From Cristatella mucedo (Eukaryota; Bryozoa; Phylactolaemata; Cristatellidae): DNA of 64,000 nt. The stretch spans positions 3,152,893 through 3,216,892 of the forward strand of contig WPIO01000044.1 in the NCBI GenBank assembly GCA_009760855.2. The letters run 5' to 3'. Within the stretch, counting starts at the first letter, position 1; the number at the start of each line of letters is the position of its first letter. The translations under genes were made by a program, and so were the position numbers. Shown here in pieces: positions 1-13,612 of this stretch. The notes beneath the pieces are model-generated. The model saw only the letters and a program-made list of their open reading frames with translations. It made no database searches and had not been told where the DNA came from.

Positions 1-1395
1 TGACAAATACCGCTGAGTATCTTCAGCACAAAAGTGATATCCTATTCCATCGGCCTTAATCACTTTTCCCAGAGGTTGAGTATAAATGAAGAACAGCAAG
101 GGACCGAGTACAGACCCTTGAGGGACTCCACAGGTGACCGGTCTCGTGTGTGAGACCTGACCCCCACACGACACGGATTGAACACGATCAGACAAGTACG
201 ATTTAAACCACGCCAATGCTTCGTCTGCCAGACTGAGCTTTGTTCTCTCAATCGTTCAAGCAGAACATCGTGGTCAATGCTGTCGAAGGCAGCAGACAGC
301 TCTAGCAGAGCTAGGGCAGTGACATTCCCGTCATCGTTGCCACATAGAATGTCATTGTTAACATGGAGGAGAGCAGTTTCAGTGGAGTGCTGCCGCTTGA
401 ACCCTGATCGAAATGTTTCTGACATTTTATTCTTTTCAATATGTTCAACCAGCTGCTTAGCAATAATTTTTTCAAGAATCTTTGACAACAAAGGAAGAAT
501 GGAAACTGGGCGATAGTTTCCAAGAACCTCTGTATCTAATCCAGGCTTTTTAAGTATGGGTCTAACGATTGCTGATTTGAAGGACCTGGGGACGACCCCT
601 TTTCCCAAAGAAGCATTAAAAATCTTGGTTATTGCAAGGCTAAGTTGGTCTGCCAGTGAAGACCACAGAGATGATGATATAGGGTCTTCAGGAGACGAGC
701 TCTCTTTGCTAGACCTTATTAAGGTAGCCACATCGCATGCAGAAACCTCGGAGAACCTTTTAAGGAAGGTCACAGGTTGTGGAGCCGCGGTTGCTTTAGT
801 CGGAGGGGGCTTTATGGAGGCACGAATGTGCGTAATTTTTTCTGTAAAGAAGGCTGAACAATTTTCGGCTGAGCCCTTAATATCTAGGGAGTCAGACCTC
901 TCAGCATTGGCCAGTAAATGGTTTACTGTCTTATAAATATGTTTAGGGTCTGACTGGCAGGAATTCAGCTTTCGGATGAAAAAAGAAGCCCTTGCTTTTG
1001 TAAGCTTCCGGGTGTAAACTCAAAGGAAGTCTTTGAAATTGACTAGGTCTGCATCAGACCCCGATTTATTGAAACGACGTTTAAGCCTGCGCTTAACCCG
1101 ACGCATCTTTAGGAGTTTTTTTGTAAATTGAAAGGAATCTCCACGACTTTGCACGCGGATAGAATGAACTGGAGCATGCTTGTCAAGAGCATTCCTGAGT
1201 GTCATGTTCATTGCATCAGTGAGGGTATCGACGCTGCCGGTCGTCTGAATGCAGATCAAGAAGGCCCCTCATCACAAACAGATTTAAAAAACTTGTCTAT
1301 GTCAATGCTTTGTAAGTTACGTCGAAATGGTTTGACGTTAGCATGTGCAGGGTCGGTGAGTCGGCACCCGGGCATCTCCACAGCGAGAGAGATAG
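1..1395 (-). mobile_element. LINE-B (CR1/L2-like) retrotransposon, 5'- and 3'-truncated copy
   Basis: Minus-strand reading gives the linker and reverse transcriptase of a Jockey-superfamily LINE. A linker block with VKPFRRNLQSIDID lies near 1260-1345, then a Lys/Arg-rich linker ending near 1020, then the RT core with NYRPVSILPLLSKILEK, a LELSAAFDSIDHDVLLERL block and a VPQGSVLGPLL-type block near 100-130. The position of the catalytic YADD reads CAED (about 25-40), so the enzyme is dead. Several frameshifts break the frame, for example near 225. The endonuclease domain is absent and the copy runs off the window at position 1. Confidence 0.85.
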
Positions 1396-4300
1396 AGACA
1401 CGGAGACAGATCCACGGTGCTAGGAAATCGTTGACAGCCATTTCGCTATGTGCGATTTTGGCGTCGAACTCAGTCTGCCGCTCTTTGATGTGCGGTCTTT
1501 GACCGAACGTGGAATGCTGGCAGACTGTGACGTCCTTTGATCGATGTAGCATGGGACAGTCGAAAGAAGGTTGGGCCGAACGGAGGGTGGAAAGGGCCAA
1601 GAAAGTTGACTTCCCTCTCGCTCTACGGAGAGAATAAACTGCTGCTGGCGATCCGTCGGCTGACTAAAACGTTCTGTGTCGTGCACGACTACAACTACGG
1701 TGTGGATAGTTTCGTTGGAGATTTTCCACGGTTAAAGAATGGTGCAGCGGAAACTAGCGATTCACACAGTATTACTGATAGTTATTTCGCATTTGCATAT
1801 GGGAAATAAAGCGGCATCTAAATTTTGTTACGCTTCTTACACCTTGTCTTATTGTCATGCTACACGATTTGGACGGCTCACTCGCCGAACTCAAAAGTCG
1901 AAGCGTGTGGGTGTTGTGTGTGCCTACGGCTTCTGCTGTAATTAGCGAAGCGGGTGACACTAATGCACATGCCTCACCTGTGGCCAATAGTTAAGCCATT
2001 GAAGCAGTGTTATATTTCGTGTTGTCTGCTGCGATTGATCGAGCTTTCATATATATGCCCGTTGAGAGGAATAAAGCAGTCGTTTACTGCGCACGTGTGC
2101 CCTCTCTGTGTCTCCGTGAGACTCCCATTAGAACAGCCGCAGCTAGAGACACCGTCACACATGGGCAATTTTTGGATGCAAAGGAGTAATTTAACTCAGG
2201 TGTTGGTCTGCAGGGTGGGAGGCTGGCAGGCTAAAGCACTCAGTAGGTCTTACTGAAGGGGCGGAGCGAGGCTGCCCCGTTCAAAGACGCAGCTGATTAG
2301 CCCCCTTCGCACAGAACGGCCTCCCTAGCACCCACGAAAAAGCCAGTAACCCCTGCTCCCCTCTACGGGACATGCAGAAATGGGTAAGCAGACTTTGGCG
2401 AGAGCGATTGCAGACGAATTGTGTGCATTCCCCGTGAAGTTTCTAGTGATGTCTCTCCAGGGAAGTGCTAGCACTGTTTCGGATGGAGCTAACGAAGCTT
2501 CCAGAGCGAAGCCTTCGTCATTCGCGTTTAGAGACGGCTTCAGGTTTTTATTTTTTTTTTCAGAGAAAGATCGTATTTTGTAAGAGAGAGATCTCTTTTT
2601 AGATAGACCCGATCGGCCGGCTGAGACACTCCTTGGCGATAAACTGCCGGCTGTCCAAGAGAGGTACCAATTCGTTGAGTTGGTTCGTACATAGACGAGT
2701 TGATCTAAGGAGGCTTCGGGCCGCGAACTGTTTTTATTCTTTAAAAGTAGCATTTTTTTATTGAAAGCTACCGTGATAAGACACCAACTAAAGCCTTGCA
2801 TGAGTTTCTAAGAAAATTAATGGAGGAAACTGACTGGCCTTGTTTTTTGGTGTGCCAATCCGATGTCAAAACTTCCACGTTTTTTCGGGAGAGTACTACA
2901 GAGGCCTGCCGTCGTTTCGTAACTTTTACTTCCGAAGTGGTAACCAAGAGCGATGCTAAAATGACATTCCTACAGTGCCTCAGTTCACTGTCGGTCTGTT
3001 GGGATGGATGTTCAAGGCTTCTAGTACCATCCGACTATGATCGGATCGTCGCTATCATCGCTAGACCGTTTAACTTTTTAAAACCACGTGTTTGATGCTT
3101 AATGGAGGTAACCTACTTGTAATAACCGTCGCATATCGCCCAACGATGCCAACTCACAGGCAGGTCATTGCTGGTTGCCCAAGTCCTGCACGGTTGTCGT
3201 TGGGGACAAATTGAGGAATATATTATTAACTAGCTGCAACAGCCCGTCGCTAAACGCTCACAACCACAACTCGAAGTTACCCGATTATTTTCATAAAATT
3301 TATCGAAAGCACTTTAAGCACCGTCAATCAGAAATAGCCAATTTCACCATACCCGTGGCACGGCTAAAGCGACGGGTACCCTACCCGTCCAGGGTAAGAA
3401 ACCTTGTCCGTCATCTTGTATCAAAGATGTGACAGTTTGCTACTTTCTGCCCATTTTTTCCAGCACTGAATGAAATATCTTTTTGTTTCTCTATTAAACA
3501 GCAGGGATGCCCTCGAGTGCATTGAGGTAACAAAGACGATATATTTAAAAACTGGCCTATAGCCTTCGCTGGTTAATTGGTGGCGATCAAGGCTAAGTTG
3601 ACGGTCATGGAAATGGTTGAAAGTATGGGGAGGAAATCCAAGCTTAAACAAGCGATCCATAACAATGCAGCTTCGAAGATCAAATCTAACGTATCTCGTA
3701 TTAAAAATTGAAGTAGTAATTGAGCATTCACCCGGAGACCTAAACCACTTTTCAAGCCCTTAGGATTGGCTGGAAAGGAAGCATATGGCTGGTAGTGATC
3801 GAAACCTGTGCAGTAGGCACACAAAGGAGACTCACACAGACGAATTAAATGCTGCAAGGGACATTCCTTTTTTAAGCTTTGATTTAATGTCGTTCAAGTC
3901 GAAGAATGTCGCGAGCAGTCGGTAGAAAGCTCCAAGCTTAAGGTATGCATGAACTGAAGATAAAATAGATGAGAGAATATTGTTTCTAGCATAAGCTAGC
4001 AGGCACACATCGTCCGTGACTAACACTAGTGCTTTTGTTTTTCAACAGTATGTCTACTTTATGTGCCATCAGAGACAGGATATATAATTTTCTTGTCAAA
4101 TAAACAAAAGGCAAAAATTAAATCAAGATGGCAGTGTGACAGCAAGCTCGACCATCTATACTCAGAGTTTGCCCTAAGGCTCTACACGTGGAAGAGAGCT
4201 TTATTGAAAATGACTTTCTGTAGAGGATCCAAGGGTAATAATTGTCAGACAAACGAACCTGAGACGTAGCTTCATGATCTCATCCGTTTTCAAGAATGCT

Positions 4301-4900
4301 TTAAGCAATTTGTAGCTATGGGCATCGTGAAAACAAGCTACAGCAGCAACCCATGCAAAGACATTAGCCAGAGGAAATCACAAGGGCTAGCAGTACATGA
4401 GAAAACACGTGCTTCTTTGCTGCTTTAATGCACTGCCTGCCTCGACGGAGAATGCAGTGCACATGAGCTGCCTTTATCTTGAGTGGATCAGAGATTTTGT
4501 TGAAATGATTCTATCCTTCTGATCGCAGAGTTTTCCTTATCTCTATCTTGATGCTATAAACCATTTCACACTTGTGGTTAACGTCTGCAAGTGATATCTA
4601 ATGAAGTGTAGTGATCATCAAGAAGGTGCATCGAGCTTCAGATCTAGAAAGATATTCAGTACGTAAATCTTAGATGCAAACCTTGCACAATGACAGAACA
4701 GACATGCTGCGTTCCAATGCATATCAAATGGGCAAAGCCTTTACGGCGACATGGGCACACAGAAAAGCCGGTCAGCTGAATGAAGGAATGAGCAAAGCAT
4801 AGGCTTTTCGGCGATTCTAGCAGCTGGCTGCACTCCCTGCATGCTGAATGTAAATCATTTCATTATGGCGTTCCTATCGCCTGCCACAACTTTGTGAGGC
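1396..4900. other. Intergenic or unclassified DNA, no gene seen
   Basis: Open frames here are short and have no family I recognise. There are no splice-consistent conserved exons, tRNA boxes or long simple repeats. GC is moderate and mixed. It may contain old, unrecognisable transposon sequence. Confidence 0.5.
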
Positions 4901-5004
4901 ACCATGCGTACTAATAATTATAAGTTGTATAGCACTCTAGCAGAAAAATATCTCTTGTTAGAAACTTGACATGTGCTAAAGAGGAAGCATGTCCAATCAT
5001 AATA

Positions 5005-7480
5005 CAAATTATTATACATTTGATAAAGTGCCCTCAGAGATCTCAATCTCTTTCTAGGCAGTTTACAATTGCCGCAAAGGAAGTGCGATCAAATGTTTGT
5101 GGTAGCATGCTCAATAAGCAAGAATAACATGGTTAGGAGTGGCATGCACAGGATCAGCATGCAAGTATGGTTATCGGCAGCATGCACAGTGTCACCACGC
5201 ATAAGCGCATAAAGGACGAATCACAGGGACACACTAAATGCTGTGATAAATAAGTGCGTTTTTAGTTTCTTTTTAAATGTGGTCAAGTCAGGAGATGTCG
5301 TGACACAAGTCGGGAGTGTTCCAGGCTTTGGGAGCATATGAACTAAAGGCAGAGTCTCCAGAAGATTTGAGGTTTGTACAATGCTTAGCCTAGTAGGGGA
5401 GTAGATCTGATAGGGAGGCTAGGGCCAAGGAATGAAAAGACCTAAAAGCAAATGACCAGTAATTAGTTATCAAACAATTTCAGTATGCATAAGGATATAA
5501 AAGAAACATGCATACCGATGGAGAAATAGCTCTGAGAAACAAGTAGGTGCTGGCTTCATTTTAAATGCAGTGAAAGAAGTGTCGTGATGGCAGTCCGTAG
5601 TGAACTAAAGGCTTTGGAAGCATTGAGCATGATACCATTGATCATTCGATCGTGTTTCCTTTGCAACAATGTGAAGTGCCTAGAAAGAGACTGAGTTCTC
5701 TGAGGGTGCTATTTCGAATGTATTATTATTATTATATGAATCAAAGGCATGGATTCTAAAGTATTTGAGCTTGGTTAGAGGCACAGCCTACTAGAATCTA
5801 GTCAGAAAAGCAGATGTTAGGATGGGAAGCCTGAAAAGGAAGTATTTCAGACAGATAGGCCGGATCAAGAGACTGGAGGGCCTAAAAGTGAGTGGCAGAT
5901 GTGCTGCTTGACTGCAGCTCAGTGAGAAGTGGTGTCGTATGGCAGGTGAAACGTTCAAGACAGACAAGCCAAGGTGCCAAGTTTTGTATCACCTGTAAGC
6001 ATCTTATTAAAGAGGCAGGAATACATGAAAGTAATGAATTACATAAGTCGACTTGGGATGCCACTAATGCACAGGCCAACTTGGCTGTGGTATCCTTACA
6101 TGAGCAGGCCCGAAGTTTTGCAACAGCACGTAGCTGCAAATAGGCAGACTTAACTGTGGAGCAGATGTGGCCATCTAGCAAAAGGTCATTTTTGGATCAA
6201 GACACTCAGGTCCACAAAGTGCAAAGGTCACAAGGGATATGCTGGCTGAACGCATTAGACGTCAGTTTCGGAGTGAGTTTTCCTACAACTAATCAGTTAG
6301 TTTTATCGTCATTCGATTTGAGGCAAATTAATGCCATCCAAATGTGAATGTCAGGAATACATGCTGCAAGGGAGTTACTACTGGAAGGCAAGGAGGAATC
6401 AAAGTAGAGGTACAGCTGTGTATCACCTGCATAAAAATGAAAGTAAATGTGCTTGATGATTACATGGGCAAGACAGAGAGTATAAATCTTTAAAAGAAGC
6501 TGACTTAAAACAGATTCCCGGGATACTTAATACTCGAAGGGCTGACCGGATAGCCATTGTTATCTAGGCTCTGAAACAATCTTTGATTACTGGCAAGGCA
6601 AGGTGGGGGAGGGGATGGACTGGACAATCCGTGGTGTCAAATGCTGCCAAGAGATCCAGCAGAGCATGCAAAGACTCTGCCTAAGTCAACATTCCTGAGA
6701 CGGTCGCTATACCCTCACAGTAGTGCTGACTCTTGTGAGTGATTGGCTCTAAAACCTGACTGGAACTTGCTAGGTCTGAAGCTTTTATGTCAGAGTTTCA
6801 ATTCCTCGCTACGTTTTCCAGTGTCTTTGATAGGAGCGACAGAAGAGAGATCGGGCAGTAGCTTAAGTTCCCTTGGTGTGGTGTTGACTTCTTAATGAGT
6901 GGCTTGGCACTGGCCTCTTTAAAAGATTATGGGACAAACCCTGAAACTAAGGGCACATACCCTATAATTGTGTTGCATATGCAGGGAAGTAACACGCTTA
7001 GGCATCTAAGAAGGAGAATAGTAGCTAGGGTCAAAGAGGCCTAGTAGTCGTCTGAGACTAAGAGATTAACTTCAAGATGAGAAGGTCAGCAGGGGCCGGC
7101 TTACAGGCTGACTTTGAGATAGAGCCAGGAATGAAGGTTGACAAGTTCAGTGGGTATGATACCTTGGCTAGCGACTTTCCAATCATGTCCATCTTACAAC
7201 GAAGCTAGAAAAAACCATCAACTTTATCACCGAAAGGATTGCCAAATATGGTGCTAACCTGGTAGCGATAAAGGAGATGGTTGATGATCAACATAAGCAT
7301 TTTTGGATGCTTGGTGCATCTGTACTTTCACAATGATCCTATTTGGCCTTAGCCGGGTATGACCTGCAAAATTCATAGCATGCCAGCTGATGAACAGCCA
7401 GTCTTGATCTATTGTATGCCTTTTCAAGCTGTGCTTCCTAGTCCTAGCTTGCTTAACATTGTAGTAAGCCACAGGGTCAC
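5005..7480 (-). mobile_element. LINE-A (CR1/L2-like) degenerate long copy with nested piece
   Basis: The 3' end is at about 5005, where the minus-strand stem-loop (GATAAAGTGCCCTCAGAG... on plus) and tail begin. The 3' UTR with its repeated GCATGC motifs follows. The C-terminal RT tail is seen at 5882-6181 (TVKSAYLQL, RLDLCNSLL-like and HITPLL-like blocks, all mutated). Decayed RT sequence continues to about 6980, and a basic linker region at 7254-7472 reads on the minus strand. A plus-strand LINE-A 3' end (about 5580-5750, ending in TTATTATTATTAT) lies inside it, so at least two insertions are layered. No intact frame remains. Confidence 0.75.
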
Positions 7481-8004
7481 TGGGTTTGACAGACGAGTGT
7501 CAATACTGAAAGGGGGAGGCGTACTACAGAGAGAATGAGATCTACACGTGGTCTGATGTGCAGAGTGTGTTACTAGTTGGAGTTATTATCATACAATCAC
7601 AGGAGAATACTTGATCGAGGGTGCGACCATTGTTGTGAGTGGGGGCCATGCCACATTAGTATAGCCATTAGCCGCAGGTGAAAATGAATGATCTAATATA
7701 TTATCTAATATATATCAATACAATATTCGGCACATAGGTTGCGAGACATCACAAGAAAGATCTAAAGGCTCGCAGGCTTGGAAATTGAAGACCCATTTTA
7801 TCTGTAAGAGGTTACCCATCACATTAGAAGTCGAGGCTTCGGTGCAGCTAACTGCCACACCCTCCCAGCAAGGTGCTAGTATGGCACACAGACACTAAGT
7901 TGCATACAATACAAAACCCTAAACTTATGGCCGAAATAAGTGCTTGGTCTCTCATTTGGTGGTGACACTTGGAGCGACCACCGTCGAGTTCTTGCAATTT
8001 TAGG

Positions 8005-8705
8005 GTGTCCTAATTGATGACTGCAATTTCACGCTCTATTCCGAAAATCACCTCCAAAGCTAGTCAGCCTGTTCGATACCCGTCGGCTACTACTAGTGAC
8101 TACTTAAAGCAGTGTCTAATATATAGCACTAAATTTCTTACTAGCTCGCAGGTTCTCTCTAGGCTGCACCACTGTAACACAGCTTTAGAATGCCTAACGA
8201 AAAAAGCCACCAAGCCACTTCAGTTAGTGATGAATATTGCCACTAGATTCATTAATTCAATCGATTAACCGTTGCAGAGCAAGATTTTTACAGCTTGGCT
8301 CCCTTACACCTAGCTGAACTGCTGCAACAATTTCAGCTTCTTCACGGCCTCTAGTTGTCCCAACACAACAAACTAGCTTTGCAACTCTTTCCCTTGAAGC
8401 TTTTGCTTAGTGGGTCTTAGAATGTGGAACTCACTTTAGAAATTCTTCTGCAACGACCTCGGTCCTGTTGCCATCTTGGGCACATCGTTTCTGAACACTC
8501 TGCACTACAACTGCTATGCTACTTACTTCATAGACTGTTGGCCTGACTCAGCTACGGTTTTCCATTTCTCTTTGTTGAATGAGATGAAGTCTTTTTGTTA
8601 CAGAAGCCACACAGAAAGCAAGCCAGGATTTCGGTGTTCTGCTAGAAAAGTCTAATGTGTAATACCCACTCAGTATTTGGCTTTGTGGAGTTACAGACGG
8701 CGATT
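8005..8705 (+). mobile_element. LINE-B 3' fragment
   Basis: The plus frame 8014-8268 contains LECLTKKATKPLQLVMNIATR, a decayed form of the LINE RT C-terminal block GLP...LQLVQNTAAR. Frameshifted continuation follows to about 8560. The copy ends near 8682-8700 at TTTGTGGAGTTACAGACGG, the same 3' end seen (inverted) at 22318 and 24897. Non-functional remnant. Confidence 0.65.
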
Positions 8706-9896
8706 CATTCATTAATTCATAGATATACACATATATACATACACACATATATATGCATACATAACCTGGCTCAAAAATCACGTTTATGCCTTTTAAGAAG
8801 CAGTTAAATAAGTTGGAAAGGAAGCATGTCGGCTGATCGGTAATTGCTTCAATTTCGGCACAATATAGATAGATAAGCCTGAGCAAAATAATGGAAGGAC
8901 TTGAAAGAGAACGACAGGTAAGTTCTGTGTGCTTCTCTCGAGTTGAGATTTGTATCAAATTTCTCAATACACGTAAGCAGCCTTATTGCAGTGTCTCGGT
9001 GGTCAGAACTAGATCAGAGCAGCTCCCAAACAGAGCAGCAGCTGCATCTGTCTGCCCACCTGGCTTCCCCTTTATAATGCTATCTAGCTCATACCATGCC
9101 GTTGATTGCGTTGCTAAGAAATAAGCACGTAAACTCGAGCTTTGTAGCTAAGACTTGATAGATTTTTGTGAAGTGAGTTCTGAGCACTTACTTTGTTTCA
9201 AAAAGACGAGCTCAACCGTCCTCAACCACTCTTTCTAGATCAAACAGCTGTGGCAAGATCTCAGGCTAGAGAGAAAGACGAAAGTATGCTTTACAAGACA
9301 AACTAAAAACTAAAATCCCATCTAAAGAATCATAACTAAGGAAAGCTGCATCTTCATCTAATGTAAGGGATGCTCTCAAGCTCACACATGCTGTTTTACA
9401 TTGCCTATGTATTAACCAACTATGTGACCAATCATGTGCTGTGGCCAGAAAGGTGCTTAGACAGAGATTTAGTTCTCGAAGGATGATACACAAATGCTTT
9501 ATTATTATTGTTATTATAGCTACTGTTAGGCACACGGCCCAAACTATTATCAAGCTGAGTCTGTTATTTTCCCCCTAGCCTGCAAAATGGCTTTGATTGA
9601 TGACTCTCAGGGCCTTGGAAAAAACTTGTCTTTCTGAGCAAAGTTCATTTTTATACTTTTGCTTACATCAAATAACAAACATTTTGTGACTTTAACAGAG
9701 CACATTGTATCTCCTCGCCCAGATGGCCGATGGTTTATTGCAAACGTTAAACTAGCTATGAACACGAAGTACAATCTTGAAAAAGCACACAAGATCATAA
9801 CTGAAGGTTCACCAATTGGCATAAGAAGATTATTGTAGGTCGTAACAATCCATCGTAACTAAAGTCAAGCCTAGCTTCTATAGAACATAGCAGAAT

Positions 9897-9962
9897 CACA
9901 CACACACGCGCGCGCACACACACACACACGCAACACACAAATACACACACACTGACACACCA
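9897..9962. repeat. (CA)n microsatellite, imperfect
   Basis: CA repeats with interspersed CG and CACG interruptions. The long minus-strand Cys/Val open frame across it is an artefact of the repeat. Confidence 0.9.
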
Positions 9963-10384
9963 TATAATCACAGATACACAAAACATCCACAAATGCTGAT
10001 GCCGAACATCATCTATCTCCTGGATCGTATCTAAGTCAACACCATACCTATTGATCCTTGCACTGATCTAGCAAATCGTTTTTCTAGCATCCATGTTAGA
10101 AAAATAAACAAAATAAGAGTCCACCCCATGGTAACATCCTTCCTGTAGTCTCCAACCACAGTTTCTTGCTCTACATAACTGTCCACCTTCAAGCCTGTCA
10201 ATGTTGACCTCATCTCGAAGTTTATCTCCCAGTCTAAAAAGACTACCAGTCTTCCAAACCTGATACCTACAGCTCTCTCTTCGTAAGATACTAAAGTTTG
10301 CAGCTGCCCTGAATAACCAACACAATAACTATGCCTAAGCATCAGTGTTTGTCCCAGCATCTTTCAAAGAGGCAATTGCCAGGC

Positions 10385-10760
10385 CACGCATTAAGAAGCT
10401 GACACTAGATCACAATTGAAGCAGCTTTTGCCCAGTCTGCTTTCTGCCGTTCCTGTCAAAGACACTGAAATAAGTAGTGCCAGACCAGTTAAATACTTAC
10501 ATCAAACCTCAAACTTTGAAAGTAAGTGCCAGTTATGTTTTAGACCAAATAACTCTGCTGAGTCGGCTCTGGAGCAAGTGTCTAATGACCTGAGGAATGC
10601 TGACTCAAAATCTCTGCTAGTTCTGCTGGATCTCTCGGCAGCTTTTGCTGTCTTTCAGCATGTCAAACTCTCAGCTCCTTTGCAGCATATATTTCTGAAA
10701 TTAGCACTTGCATGGCAGCAAGCCTTCTCAAATTGGTTGACAATGAAACAAATGTAGAAA
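10385..10760 (+). mobile_element. LINE-A reverse transcriptase fragment
   Basis: The plus frame 10416-10757 reads through a decayed RT core: SAVPVKDTEIS corresponds to the LLPLLSKTLE block, NSAESALEQVSNDLRNAD to the HSTESALL..NDLL block, and LLVLLDLSAAFAVFQHVKL to the LDLSAAFDTIDH block. It breaks off before YADD. Confidence 0.75.
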
Positions 10761-10774
10761 TTATGGGCAAACTA

Positions 10775-11165
10775 GTGTTAGTTAGTAATACATTTGTATA
10801 GCGCTCTCAGAGAACTTAATTTCGTTCAACATTATTTACATATGCTGTAAAGGAAACATTATCATATGGTTATTGGCAACAAGCAGTGTTAACATGCATA
10901 ATATGGTTAGTGCTAACATGCAAAGTGTCAACATACAAATATGGTTAGTGGTAGCACACGCAGTGTCAGCATGCATAAGCACACAAAGGAATATCACAAG
11001 GACCCAGCTAATGCAGTGGGAAACTGGTGCGTTTTTAGCTTCTTTTAAAGGTTGTCAAGTCAATGGATGTCGTGAAGTCAGTCGAAAGTGGGCTCCCGGC
11101 TATGGGAGGATACGAACTAGAGGCAGTCTCCAAAACATTTGAGGTTCGTACGAGGCATAGCTAAA
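10775..11165 (-). mobile_element. LINE-A 3' end, inverted relative to neighbours
   Basis: Starts at the tail side with TTTGTATAGCGCTCTCAGAGAA, then the GCATGC-rich 3' UTR. It ends in the decayed minus-strand C-terminal coding block near 11100-11160 (the FGDRAFSSYAP region). It lies back to back with the plus-strand LINE-A fragments on both sides. Confidence 0.75.
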
Positions 11166-12375
11166 TCTAGGTGCCCTGTTACAAAGTGAACTTTCAGTAG
11201 ACAACCACATTAAAAAATGCTACAAGCAAGTCAGCCTACTTTCAGCTACGTAAGATTGGTCAAGTTTAGGCCTGCTTAGACAGGGGACACTACATCCAAA
11301 TTGGCCCATGCATTTGTGACATCCAGTCTCGTCTTCCGTAACTCACTGCTTGCTGGTCTATCGCTTGTTTAGATAGGGATACAGCATCTAAATTGGATCA
11401 TGCATTTTTGACGTTAAGTCTTACTTCTGTAGCTCACTGCTTGCTGGCCTACCGGCATGTGTAATCAGGTACTTCCAGCTGGTGCAAAACTCTGCAGCTA
11501 GACTTGCCTTTCGTTAGTATGGCCAACATCACACCACTTCTCGCCGACCTGCACTGGCTCCCAGTAAAGCAACACATCGACTTCAAGGTTCGACTTCACA
11601 TCGACTTCAACGCTAAAATTCGGGCTTGTTTATATAAGGGCACCACGTCCAAGTTGGTCCATGCATTCGTGACATCCCGTCTCGACTTCTGCAACTCACT
11701 GCTTACAGGCCTACCAGCATGTGTGATCAGGCAATTGCAGCTGGTGCAAAACTCTGCAGTTAGGCTTGTCTGTCGTGAGCATCGCAGTTGCCACATTACT
11801 CCACTTCTCGCCGACCTGCACTGGCTACCAGTCAAGCAACGGATTGACTTCAAGGTTTTGTTTCAAGGTTTTTTCACTTTTAGGTCCCTTCATTCTATGG
11901 CTCCAACCTATCCCTCAGATATAGTACCCCATCAGGCTAAGCATCGTACCACTCGCTTTTCGGAATCCAACAGTCTAGAAATACCTCGTACAAACCTTAA
12001 ATCCTTTGGAGACCGTGCATTTAGTTCGTATGCTCCCAAAGCCTGGAACTCCCTCCCGACCTGCGTCAGAATATCCCCTGACCTGACCCCATTTAAAAGG
12101 AACTTAAAAACACACCTATTTAGGACAGCATATAGTGGGTCCCTGTGATTCGTCCTTCATGTGCTTATGCGTGCTGACACTGTGGATGCTGCCAGTAACC
12201 ACATTTGCATGCTGACCCTGTGCATGTCACCCCTAACCATATTATTCATTGTTTGTTTTTCAAGCATGATTTTACTTACCATTCAATTGCATTTCCCTTT
12301 GCAGCAAATGTAAAGCGCCTAGAAAGAGATTAAGTTCTCTGAGGGCGCTTTATCAAGTGTATTATTATTATTATT
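11165..12375 (+). mobile_element. LINE-A chimeric copy with internally repeated segment
   Basis: C-terminal RT tail and complete 3' end. The segment encoding RACL.KDTTSKLVHAFVTS through SLLTGLP occurs three times (about 11270-11365, 11368-11460 and 11620-11725), the first two more decayed. The LADLHWLPVKQ block occurs twice (11540-11590 and 11810-11855). Downstream of the last junction the frame 11504-12148 is open to the normal LINE terminus FKRNLKTHLFRTAYSGSL. The 3' UTR, AAAGCGCC stem-loop and (TTA)n tail end at about 12375. Confidence 0.85.
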
Positions 12376-12387
12376 ATTATTATTAAG

Positions 12388-12515
12388 GTTCTGTCACTCA
12401 TTTTTAGATCCATTCATTGCTTGGCTCCATCATACTTATCAGTGCTACTCCACACCAGGCTAGACAACATACCACCTGCTTTTCTGACTCAAATCGTTTA
12501 GCTGTATCTTGCAGG
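12388..12515 (+). mobile_element. LINE-A internal fragment
   Basis: Decayed plus-strand copy of the KVLSLTFRSIHSLAP...LLPHQ block immediately after the tail of the previous copy. It ends near a GCAGGTGTG sequence. No frame is retained. Confidence 0.55.
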
Positions 12516-12545
12516 AACATGCAGGTGTGTGCACACATCCGGGCC

Positions 12546-13600
12546 CAATCACTGACTTGGTGAGAGGTCTGCTAGAAGATGCCGATCGAATAGCAGTTTA
12601 CGGTGGACACTGGGGGGAGGCTCTCGCGAGGCAAGAGGCCATACTGGCCATATGGGTATCGACTCGATTAGCATGACAAAGTGCTGCACGTACGTACTGC
12701 TTGAGCTTGGAAAAAGTATTTGTTGTATTCTTGAGTGCTGTGTTATTGCTCGATGTACAGACAAGTCTCTTCCAGCTTTGCTGGTAACAACAGACATTAG
12801 TAATGCTTCCTCGAAGGTCACGGCTATCCCTGATTTGGCAAGTCCTGGCCGATCCACCGAAGCAATTTCGTAGGTCACACTTCTTGAAGCTGCTCAGTTT
12901 AGAGTCACCACTTCTGAGGATGGCTTGGCAGTTTTTTCCATTCAATGCTATGGTTTGAAATTAGGCTCTTCGAACCCCTATCTAATATTACCTAGGGTAT
13001 TGCATGCAGCCACACAAATAAATTCTACCTGTCTTTTATGTAAGACTGTAAGTTAGATGGGGTTTTCAGAATAAGTAGAAACATGGAGGTAAGATGAATG
13101 TCCACACGAAGAGGTATGCAGAAGCGATCGAATATATGCGAAATGATCTAGAATCCCAGTTAGAGTGGGAGGGAATCCCAAAGTCTCTGGCCTGAAATCC
13201 TGGTTAGCTTTGAGTAGGACCAGGCAGAATCATCTATAAGGTTAAAGGGCAAGGAGAGAGAGTCCAATAGGTACATTTTGGTCGCTTGTATCGGCGGCTG
13301 GCCTAAATATCTCAGTCCAGTAGAATGGAAGTCACTTGCCAATACAGATAGAGCAAAACACTCCACCGAAGAGAAAAACCGCAGGACAATTCAAGCGTTT
13401 AATATAGAAGCCAGAAGCAATCCTAATGGTAAAGGTAATACTAGTTCCAAGGGCCATATGTTGGGGTTAAAAAGCAATGGCTTACTATGCAGTCGTTAGT
13501 GAACTGGAAACAGAAAGCAACCACGATCACCGTAGTCAAGCAGTACAACTAAACTGGCACGACGGCTGGAATAAAACGGCAAACTTATTTTGCAAGATCC
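12546..13600. other. Unclassified DNA downstream of the PUSL1-like gene
   Basis: Open frames at 12549-12945 and 13160-13499 have no recognised family, no conserved motif and no plausible partner exons. No repeat or RNA gene is evident. Confidence 0.45.
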
Positions 13601-13612
13601 AATGGTCTCGTG

